Source: Nicotiana tabacum | Lineage: Eukaryota; Streptophyta; Magnoliopsida; Solanales; Solanaceae | Length of the DNA stretch: 64,000 nt | Assembly (NCBI RefSeq): GCF_000715075.1 | Contig: NC_134097.1 | Span: forward strand, 63,831,190-63,895,189 | Direction: 5' to 3' | In this document: in pieces, positions 55,763 through 64,000 of the stretch | Layout: every line of letters begins with the position of its first letter | Position numbering within the stretch: the first letter of the stretch is position 1 | Notes under the pieces: model-generated | Databases searched by the model: none | Seen by the model: the letters and a program-made list of their open reading frames with translations, nothing else | What the model was told of the DNA's origin: nothing | Position numbers and translations under genes: made by a program

Positions 55763-57912
55763 TGCTACGGCGTGCAGCCCGATCCATAGATATATAATCC
55801 TCACAACCAGGCCCTCGGCCTCTCTCAGTCATTAACCTCACAATCAGACCCTTGGTCTATCTTAATCTTCAACCTCACACTCAGACTCTCGGTCTATCTC
55901 AGTCATCAACCTCACGATCACTCGGGCCATAAGTAAAACAGGGAACTCAACCCAAACAGTTTTCACATTTTAAGAATTTAAGTGATAAAAACCTGGTTTA
56001 AACTATAAAATAGGTAAATCATGACTGAGTATGTGCTTTCGAAACAAATAGAGTGAGGAAAAATAGTAACAATGCCCCTAAGGGTCTCAACAGGTCGGCA
56101 CAAGGCCCCAAACATGGCATACAACCCAAAATATAATATCAATCTCTAAAACCTGGAATATCATAAGATTTCAAATCAAATACGTGACTTAGCTGTCGTA
56201 CGGGACGGACCAAGTCTCAATCCCCAATGGTGTACGACTCCATGCTCGTCATATAACATGTGTGTAACCTCAAAATGGCATAACGATGTGAAATACGAGG
56301 TTTCAAACCCTCACGGCAGCATTTACAATCATTACTTACCTCGATCCGGTCCAAACTCTAGCCCGCGATGCCTTTGCCCTCACGAATAGACCTCCGGATG
56401 CTCCAAATCTATCCACAATCAGTACACAACTATTAAAATATGTTAAGTAAACAAAGCCCTCTCGAAAATATCTAATTTACATCAAAAATCCCGAAATCGC
56501 TCAAACCTAGCCCCTGGGCCTACGTCTCGGAATTCGATAAAGGTCACATCAATAGAATCCTCGTCCTCTCACGAGTCTATACATACCAAGAACATCAAAA
56601 TTGGACCTCAATTGCCCCTTCAAATTCCCAATTTACACTTTCCAAATCCAAGCTTTAATTTCTCAATTTTAGGCTTTAATTTCCACAGATTTCGTGATTA
56701 AACAAGTAAGAATCAACATAGGATCGAGTATAGAGTTCAAAAATCTTACCTCCAAGTGTTATATCTTGAATCCCTTTTCAAATCCTCTCAAAAAACTCCA
56801 AAATCACCCAAAAATGGTGAAAGATAGCCTCAAAATCGCGGACAATGGCTATTTAAACATTCTGCCCAGGCATCAAAAAAACTTCTTCGTGAACGCGGTC
56901 AAAGCCTCGCGTTCGCAAAGCACAATCCAGCTTTTACCAAAAATCCTTCTTCGCGATCGCGTCTTTCCACTCGCAAACGCGATGCTTCCACAGACTAAAC
57001 CTTCGCGATTATATAACCTCTCTCGCAAACGCGATGAATAAACACCCTGAAGCTCAGCTGCCCAATTCCTCTTATGCGAACGCGATGACCAATCACACAG
57101 CCCATTCGCGAACACAAAGCCTGCCTCGCGAATGCTAAGGCTAAAATTCCAGCCTTCACCAGCTAACCCTTCGTGAATGCGAGGGCCTACACGCGAACGC
57201 GAAGGCCATTTTCTCTGCAACACTGATCAGCAATTTCTGCAACTTTTCAAAACATGAAATGGTCCGATGGACCACCCAAAACTCACATTAGGCCCTCGGG
57301 ACCTCAACCAAACATGCCAACATATCCCATGACATCATTCAAACTTGTTCCAACCTTCGGAATGCTCAAAACAACATTAAAATACCAAATTTGCATCGAA
57401 TTCAAGCCTAAGAATTCTAAAATCTTCCGAATTACGATTTTGATCAAAAACCCAACCAAAACACGTCTGAATGACCTGAAAATTTTGCACACACATCACA
57501 AATGACACAAAGAAGCTACTGCAACTTCTGGAATTCCATTCCGACCCCTATATCAAAATCTCACCTACCAACCGGGAAACATCAAAATCTCAATTTCGCC
57601 AATTCAAGCCTAAACCTTCCACGGACATCAAAAATGTATTCCAATCATGCTCCTAAGTCCTAAATCAGCTAACGGAGCTAACCAAATCATAAAAATTCCA
57701 ATCCGAGGTCATCTACTAAAAAGTCAAATTTTGGTCAAACCTTTCAAATTTTAAGTTTCAAATTGAAAACTGTTATTCCAAATTCATTCTGATTACCCTA
57801 AAAACCAAAGCCGATGATTTACACAAGTCATAATACATCACGCAGGACTAGTCATATCCGAGAACTGGGGAGCAAAGTGTAAAAGCTCAAAACGACCGGT
57901 CGGATCGCTACA
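54557..57912 (-). repeat. E5 5' LTR, 3356 bp
   Basis: Minus-strand LTR running from TGTAGCGATCC (57912) to GTAGTGACA (54557). Carries the same tandem units as the other LTR (55540-55795 and 55800-55925), an (AT)n run at 55735-55762, and a CpG-palindrome array at 56885-57200 that the other LTR lost. Confidence 0.88.
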
Positions 57913-58539
57913 TTATTGATCTCTTGAGATATTTTTATAAAAAAAAAAGGTTGCTTGTGAAAAAAAATGAAAGTTGTGAATGGGTTAAAAAAAAAGAAGA
58001 AGGAGGAGGATGTCGATTGCTTAAAGAAATATGGAAGACAATCGTGCTTGAGCGATATAGTAAAGTGTAGAGCCTACAGGGAATTTGAGTCACTATTATC
58101 CATATGTATCCTTCTGATCCCTAAGCATTCATTACAACCTTTTAAAAGTCCTACATGATCTCAACTCATAGACTCCTATATTAGTAGAGAATCACATAAT
58201 AGTCAAGCTTATGTTAATTTCCAGTAGCTTGAGGTACATTTTTTAGAGTGAGCGAAATTTTCTATTCATGCCCTTCTCCGTTCTTTATCTATATATTGTG
58301 TGATCTATGTGAATCTCTCTTCATCTAGTGAGACACACTTGGTATTAAAAAATTATTATGATTTCGATACTCAATATGTGAACATGAGTATGGTTAAGTT
58401 GTTTGAACTCGTGGATTAATCTTAATTAATTCTTATCTGTCAAAATTTCTCATGATTTCACTTAAAGGGTTTCGTTACCATGTTTATTTGATATTCTTTT
58501 TTGCTCGAGGACAAGCAAATATTTAAGTGTGAGAGAATT
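57913..58539 (+). other. E3 3' untranslated region, right part, with polypurine-type end
   Basis: Continues E3 after E5. Near its end TTGCTCGAGGACAAGCAA, then GTGTGAGAGAATT, directly precedes the 3' LTR, a conserved arrangement in this element group. The short ORF at 57967-58158 starts in an A-rich run and is not credible. Confidence 0.7.
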
Positions 58540-60159
58540 TGATAAGAGAAAAATATCATGCATAAGTTGAGCTGGAATCTAGTTTTTAGTACTAATATTT
58601 TTCTCTTTCTTTGCAGGAAATAATTAAACTAATAAGAAAAAGGAACAATGAGAAGAAAAAGTTCAATTTCCAAGTTTGCAAAGAAAAACTATAATGCTGA
58701 AAAATTACAAGTAAAATGGTTTATGCAACTTTACAAATGATGAAAGTAGTTGTGCAAATAAAAAAACCCCAAGACAAACAAAATGGAGAAAGAAAAGGGC
58801 AACCATTTCTGGAAAGAGGAAACCAAGAAGGAATAAAATCATTAGTAGCAAGTGGACATGTGCTACTTTTGAAAGAAAACTTTGTCAACAAAACCAATTT
58901 CAAGACACAGTATAATTTGCCAAGTAGATCCAATTTGCCATGAAATCAATTTGGCATTTGTTAGTTGGCAACTTGGGCCAACTTAAATGAAAAAGCTGAC
59001 AAAGTTTTATTTAATTGAAAAAGACGTCCAGAAATAACGAGAATTATTAGGGAGAACATGCTATAAATAGCTGCATCTTGAGCTGTTTGAGGAGAGCAGA
59101 AAGCAGAAGCCTCATTCTTAATCAACTCATTTCTTTCAATTTTCTAATTTCTTATTTTGTGAATATTTTCTTTCTTCTTTTAACCACTATACTGGCTTCA
59201 TTTCTAGTTCCAAATAAATTATAATATTGGAAATTACTCTAGCACCTGTTTTTAATTAAATATGGGGAATTATTCTCTTGAATATTTCTTTCTATTTTCT
59301 TATTTAATGGGCAAAAATATTTCCGTTGTCACTACTAACTCTGTTATGGAGTAACTTTTCTTGTGTTGGGAGAGTGATAGATTTTAATATTGTATATAAT
59401 AGTAGATATTATCCCTTAATTTCACATGTTTGAACTGAAGTTTTTCATTTAAATTTTATCTGCTTTATAGTTAGGTGTTATTTAATTTATTAACATCTAT
59501 CTATTTCATACTAAACATTAACTCTTACTAATTCTGTAATCAAAACAGGCGGAAGAGTAAATAGTTAATTTTTGTTTTGATAAATGTTAACTTTTATTTA
59601 GTGACATCTAACTCTTATATCTTAAAATTGATTCTAGACTTATTTGTAATCGAAAGAGGCGAATATTGTAGTAATCAGTTATAACAAGTAGGGTAACCGA
59701 AAGGGACTTACTAAAAAGAGCATGTTTTAGTTTAAGCATATATTTCTGGCTCTTTAATATTACTGTTCTAACGATTAATTTTTATAACCGAGAGGAATGC
59801 AATTAATTGTTCAACTTAAGTAATGATATATACATGTAATCATGAGAGGCATTTATACATTTGTGAGATATAGAAATTGAAGGATAATTTTACCTATTTT
59901 ATAATAGAAATAATAAGTGAAGTTATGATCTCAACGCCTTTTTATTATATTTGTGAAAAACAAAATATTTTCTATTTCTCTATTCATGCATTTTTAGTTA
60001 GTTAATTCACAACTCAACTCTTCCAGGTTTTCTCAAATAGTAATTAAAACAAGAAACGTCTGTAGAATAGATAAACACATCTCTGTGGGTTCGACATCTT
60101 TTTATACTATAATTTGATAGAGTACGAGTTTAAATTTTATACACGACAGACTCTCATCA
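58540..60159 (+). repeat. E3 3' LTR, 1620 bp
   Basis: Intact reference copy for the 5' LTR. Carries TATAAATA at 59062-59069 in the segment that the 5' copy lost. Ends ...CTCTCATCA. Confidence 0.9.
59062..59069 (+). promoter_or_regulatory. TATA box of E3 3' LTR
   Basis: TATAAATA in GCTATAAATAGCTGC. Absent from the 5' LTR because of the ~152-bp deletion. Confidence 0.6.
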
Positions 60160-61818
60160 AATTTTTGAGCAAACTACATCATCTCCAGCCCCGAGGTGAT
60201 GCCCGACCTCGAGGACCTCCATCCAAAAGAAGTCAGTCTTCGGAAAGCCTTCAGCGCCACCATAGAATTTGAGGCGGTACCCGATATCATGGTTTTCCTT
60301 TCTAAAAGGTAAAGTAAGCACTTGAAGCTCTGCCCATGAAGACTCAAGGAGGACTCAAGGCATCGCCTAAATATAGGCAACTCTTCGACAGAAGTCTATC
60401 CACTACGCTTTAAAAGTCTATCTACATCAAGTTCAAAGTAGACCCCCAGGTACCCGAAGCTGACCTTCGCTCAGGATACCACTCTCAAAAACTCCAAAAC
60501 TAAGCATACTATCTCCGTGCAACTCGAAGGGCCCGACGACCCGAGTCCATCAGACCAACTCAGGCTTGGTCCGAGGTACGACGACGGGCTTGGAAAAGAG
60601 CCATGTCAACCGGCAGAGAATCGAAAAGAATGCTCGCGTCCGAGTTAGATATCAGCGGTCAACAACAAAGGAAAATATTCGAAAACCTCAAATCGCACAA
60701 GAACATACAATGGTAGGGCAAGTATCAAGAACAGGAATCAAGGGAGTTTCTTTATATTCATATATATTCATGTACAACAGCCCTCGAAGGGTCCTTACAT
60801 ACAATTACGAAAGCTCGCAAGGGTTCTTACGCATAAAGGAAGATATAAAAGGGTGCACATGCATGATAAAAGCCTAGAGACTGGTCTGGATTCGAAGGTC
60901 CGCCTCCTGCAACAGGCCTCTCCGAGCACACATCCTCAGAAGTCTCATCCTGGCCTTCCACACTGATATCCCCAAAGGATAGGGCGAGAAGCAGGGAGGC
61001 ATTAAAAATGTCATAGCTTTCAGAAGGTCGAGGACCCTCGCTGGCCAAGAGAACCTCGGAGAGACAACGGACCGAGCGAGCCTCGGTCCCAACTGCATGG
61101 CTACTTAGAGTCTACTTATTGGAACATATAGCCGTGCAAGCTACCAGCTCGGGGTAGAGAACCACACCGAGCTAGGGTATGAAGGTGATTAGCGATGTAT
61201 AATCCGAGTCCCCTTTTGAGTAGCGATATATAATTTGAAGAGCTTCTTACAAGCAAGGAAAGTTGACCCCCTTATGTCATCATCTCAAGCAAATAAGGGC
61301 AGTAACAGCAGATGTAATAGCAACCACAACAGTGACAGGACGGCATGGTTGTGCTTGACAAAAGGAAGCTCTAGCAAGAGGCCGCAACACAGCCTATGGG
61401 AGCTCTGTCGAACGGCCTTGAGGCCACGAGCCACAAACATAATGTTCAAGGATAGAGGAAGAAGATAAGAAGAAATAGGCAAATGAGCTAATGAAGGTAG
61501 TTGGATAGAAAAACAATGCCAAAGCACCCCCATTTATAGGGGGTGACGACGCGGTCATCGAGGCTTTGGAAGATGAACGGCGGATGCAATTGTTGCATTG
61601 TTGAAGAACCGAATCAGCGGCGGTACATTCATCTTGGAGAGCGGGAATTGACAGTGCATTGAATGATGTCAAATACACAAGTCCACGGGACATCCTGGTC
61701 TCCGCAAAAGCTCGCGCCACAGGTTGTATCATTGGTATGACATCACCGTAAGAAGCTCGTAGAGTTAGGTGTCAGAATTGTTTCCCATCGCTTCGTTCTA
61801 GGAAACGCAAAAACTATC
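60160..61818 (+). other. E2 3' region, right of E3
   Basis: No recognisable gene on either strand. GC-richer text like 32215-36789. Short minus-strand ORFs (e.g. 60174-60380, 61285-61533) have no family resemblance that I can name. The sequence before the 3' LTR (GGAAACGCAAAAACTATC) is only weakly purine-rich, so the polypurine tract is unclear. Confidence 0.5.
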
Positions 61819-62572
61819 TGTATGCAGCAAAATTAGCGGACTTAATTTCTCGCTATCAAGCCACTTCGGAAGAATACCTCGAGACCCCGAGGATGTGGAG
61901 TTGCGACCGAGTCCCCTCCCTCGGGGCTCACCAAGGACCAACTCAAAGAATTCAAAGGTCGAGTATAGAGCAAAAGGGGAAGTTTCAAAGGTACACGGCT
62001 AAGTCTGACAGAGTCGGCCTACCCAGAGCCTATGCCGAGGCATCATATCTAGCCGTCCCATCTCCATGATTTTACAATTAATGTATGTTGTACTATAGTC
62101 AGAATCCCCTCCTATATAAGGGAAACCCACACTACTTTGTAAAGGGCTGATGTTGCTCCAACTATTCTCCATAAGATCAATAATATCTCTCTCTCTCTCT
62201 CTCTTTTCTCTCTAACTTGTTCGCTCGAGGCCGCTTTAGCATTTATCACTTTCATACATGTTCTTCATTTATTGCTTGGTATTGGCCATAAAGAGCCTTG
62301 TTTGATCATACCTTAACTATTATCCCATTCCCGACTACCCCCTATAGCTCAAGCTCGAGCCGGATATCGACCCCGAGGCTTCTTCATTGACCTATCCGAG
62401 GCTCAGGTGGCAAGCCCCTGGGTTTGATTACTGCCCCGTTTTAGCTTGTATATCTTCATTAAACTTAATACTCTTAGCATCAACTACTCTAACTACTAGC
62501 ATAAAAATAGATCACGTATTTTTAGAATCCCATTTATAAATTTAATTGTTGTTACCATTTTCACGGTAAACA
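61819..62572 (+). repeat. E2 3' LTR, 754 bp
   Basis: TGTATGCAGC to GGTAAACA. Pairs with 29759-30510 and keeps TATATAA at 62113-62119 and the (TC)n run. Confidence 0.9.
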
Positions 62573-62577
62573 AGTTA
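62573..62577 (+). repeat. Target site duplication of E2, right copy
   Basis: AGTTA, identical to 29754-29758. Confidence 0.9.
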
Positions 62578-64000
62578 TTTCTTTCCTTAAGGCTCAGCAT
62601 ATGGTTGAGAAGGGGTGTGACGTGTGTCTAGCTTGTGTGATAGATGTCAGTGTTAATACCCCTTCAGTTAATTTAGTCCCAGTAGTACATGATTTTTCCT
62701 GATGTGTTTTCCGCTGATCTTCTGGGCTTGCCGCCTGATAGAGATATTGATTTTGGGATTGATCTGTTGCCGGGCACTCAGCCCATTTCTATTCCTCTGT
62801 ATCATATGGATCCTCCTATGTTCAAGGAATTGAAGGATCAGTTACAGGAATTGCTTGATAAGGGTTTTATTCAGCCTAGTGTAACACCTTGGGGTGCTCC
62901 TATCTTGTTTGTGAAGAAAAAGGATGGTTCTATGCATATGTGTATTGATTATCGCCAATTGAACAAAGTTACAATGGATAAATGTTATCCTTTGCCTCGT
63001 ATTAATGTTCTATTTGACCAGCTCCAGGGCGTACGAGTGTTTTCAAACAATGACTTGCGCTTAGGTTACCATCAGTTGAAGATTCCAGATATCCCGAAGA
63101 CTGCTTTCAGGACTCGGTATGGTCATCACGAGTTCCTTGTTATGTCATTTGGGCTGATCAATTCCCCAGCGGCCTTTATGCATTTGATGCACAGTGTGTT
63201 CCGACCATATCTTGACTCGTTCGTCATTATCTTTATTGATGATATTTTGGTGTATTCTCGGAGTCGGGAAGATCATGAGCAACACCTGAGGACAGTGCTT
63301 CAGACCTTGAGAGAAAAGAAGTTATTTGCTAAGTTCTAAAAATGTGAGTTTTGGTTGGATTTCGTTGCATTCTTAGGCCACGTGGTATCGAGTGAGGGTA
63401 TTCATGTGGATCCAAAGAAAGTAGAGGTAGTGTAGAGTTGGCCCAAACCATCCTCAGTTATAGAGATCTGCAGTTTTCTTGGCTTGGCGGGTTATTACTG
63501 TCATTTTGTGGAGGGGTTTTCATCGATTGCAGCCTTTATGACCAGACTAACCCAAAAGGGTTCTCCGTTCTAGTGGACGGAAGAGTGTGAGGCAATCTTT
63601 CAGAAGCTCAAGACAGCTTTGACTACAGCCCCAGTTTTTATACTGCCTAGTTCGGGGTCTTACACTATCTATTGTGATGCCTTTAAGATTGGCCTTGGAT
63701 CGGTTTTGATGCAGGACGGTAGGGTGATTGCCTATGCGTCCAGACAGGTAAAGGTTTGTGAGAAGAATTACCCGGTCCACGACCTTGAGTTAGCTGCCAT
63801 TGTTCACTCCCTGAAGATCTAGCGTCATTATTTGTACGGGGTTCCTTGTGAGATTTATACTGATCATCAGAGCTTGCAGCACCAGTTCAAGCAAAAGGAT
63901 CTAAATTTGCACCAGAGGAGATGGTTAGAGTTGCTGAAGGATTATGATATCACTATTTTGTATCACTCGGGAAGGCCAATATGGTGGTTGATGCCTTGAG
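62578..64000 (+). pseudogene. pol: E1 reverse transcriptase-RNase H relic, partial
   Basis: Connector 62578-62688 is followed by one extra T near 62694 (frameshift). RT is at 62689-63339 ([40 protein letters not shown], then the catalytic [11 protein letters not shown]), closing with TAA at 63337. Same-frame continuation has TAG at 63433 (Gln expected), 63571 (Gln) and 63820 (Trp). RNase H at 63619-63822 retains [19 protein letters not shown] and [16 protein letters not shown]; the TDH motif follows near 63860. A frameshift near 63975 ends the readable part. The stop pattern matches the gag half. It is truncated by the window end. Confidence 0.87.

Larger units (their letters stand above)
48321..57912 (-). 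mobile_element. E5: non-coding minus-strand LTR element (LARD-like)
   Basis: LTR copies 48321-50686 and 54557-57912 with a tRNA-Met PBS next to the right LTR and a polypurine tract next to the left LTR, so transcription runs on the minus strand. The 3.8-kb interior has no recognisable protein. Flanks TTGTT (48316-48320) and TTATT (57913-57917) are a 5-bp target duplication with one change. Long LTRs and lack of coding capacity fit a large retrotransposon derivative that uses another element's proteins. Confidence 0.85.
36790..60159 (+). mobile_element. E3: Athila-like Ty3/gypsy element with nested E4 and E5
   Basis: LTRs starting TGATAAGAGAAAAATATC (36790 and 58540), a PBS at 41198, gag and pro-pol relics in order, and a polypurine-type end before 58540. 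RT signature FMDDF, the long gag with LFPFSLKGEAKIWLRSLP, and LTR/PBS type fit the Athila group. E4 lies in the 5' LTR and E5 in the 3' untranslated region; without them E3 is about 11 kb. No matching 5-bp duplication was seen (AGGAG left, AATTT right). Confidence 0.85.
29759..62572 (+). mobile_element. E2: Tat/Retand-like LTR element, 32.8 kb including nested insertions
   Basis: Begins TGTATGC, ends GGTAAACA, with 752- and 754-bp LTRs and 5-bp target duplications. Its own internal sequence is about 8 kb once E3 (with E4 and E5) is removed: primer-binding site, gag relic, repeat-rich non-coding region, antisense ORF relic and a tail. No RT, RNase H or integrase of its own is present, so it is non-autonomous or deleted. 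PBS and gag type match Tat-lineage elements. Confidence 0.85.
62573..64000 (+). mobile_element. E1 (right part): pol region continuing past the window
   Basis: Resumes the E1 polyprotein exactly where 29758 stops, starting with the protease-RT connector and then RT and RNase H. The rest of RNase H, the integrase and the 3' LTR lie beyond the window. Confidence 0.88.

Noticed and set aside
49310..55841. ORFs around 49310-49654 and 55578-55841 with repeated HAAxIYxWIGL-like peptides
   Set aside because: They are translations of the E5 LTR tandem units and shift with unit number between LTR copies.
36790..60159. AATTT after the E3 right end as a target duplication
   Set aside because: The left flank is AGGAG. 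The TTTTTG similarity after both LTRs reflects the PBS-side leader by chance or a slightly longer LTR, not a duplication.
62689..64000. Endogenous pararetrovirus RT
   Set aside because: The RT continues a Ty3/gypsy gag-protease interrupted by E2 with a perfect target duplication. No movement protein or coat protein was seen.

Overview
The window is a slice of a large, repeat-filled plant nuclear genome. I found no host gene: nearly every base belongs to transposable elements inserted inside one another. A dicot, most likely Solanaceae, is suggested by the element types: Ogre/Tat, Athila-like and Met-primed Ty3/gypsy elements, plus an RTE LINE whose 3' tail resembles that of Solanaceae SINEs. 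This assignment is inference.

Layout, from outermost to innermost. (E1) A Met-primed Ty3/gypsy element on the + strand: partial 5' LTR 26371-27690 (with a MITE at 26593-27041), gag-protease relic 27892-29758, and pol continuing at 62578-64000. (E2) Inside E1, a Tat/Retand-like element from 29759 to 62572, flanked by a perfect 5-bp duplication AGTTA, with 752/754-bp LTRs, a broken gag, no pol, and an antisense ORF relic. (E3) Inside E2, an Athila-like element 36790-60159 with ~1.6-kb LTRs and decayed gag-pro-pol. (E4) Inside the 5' LTR of E3, a 5'-truncated RTE LINE, 37900-40785. (E5) Inside the 3' untranslated part of E3, a non-coding, minus-strand LTR element 48321-57912 with very long LTRs. 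(E6) On the left side of E1, a minus-strand Athila-like element with a large internal deletion, 18684-26370. (E7) Inside the 3' LTR of E6, the youngest-looking element, an Ogre/Tat retrotransposon 1-18683 whose 5' LTR lies left of the window.

E7 is the only element with long intact reading frames. It has an extra ORF1 (plant-mobile-like domain plus coiled coil, with one in-frame TAG), a 1178-codon gag-protease with a G-patch, a probable 215-nt intron, and a 1143-codon pol with RT, a degenerate RNase H, a second intact RNase H and an integrase. A ~34-copy telobox satellite and a 4.2-kb 3' LTR follow.

The most interesting signal is a motif that recurs four times along the E7 sense strand (261-319, 2839-2897, 10673-10727, 14286-14347). 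Fixed blocks frame three stems whose sequences change from copy to copy while base pairing is kept, as expected of a structured RNA. Other notable points: stop codons in E1 that look like decay at CHG-methylated sites; an inverted copy of the target site at the LINE 5' junction; arrays of CpG-containing palindromes in two unrelated element families; and coiled-coil ORFs carried in sense by E7 and in antisense by E2.
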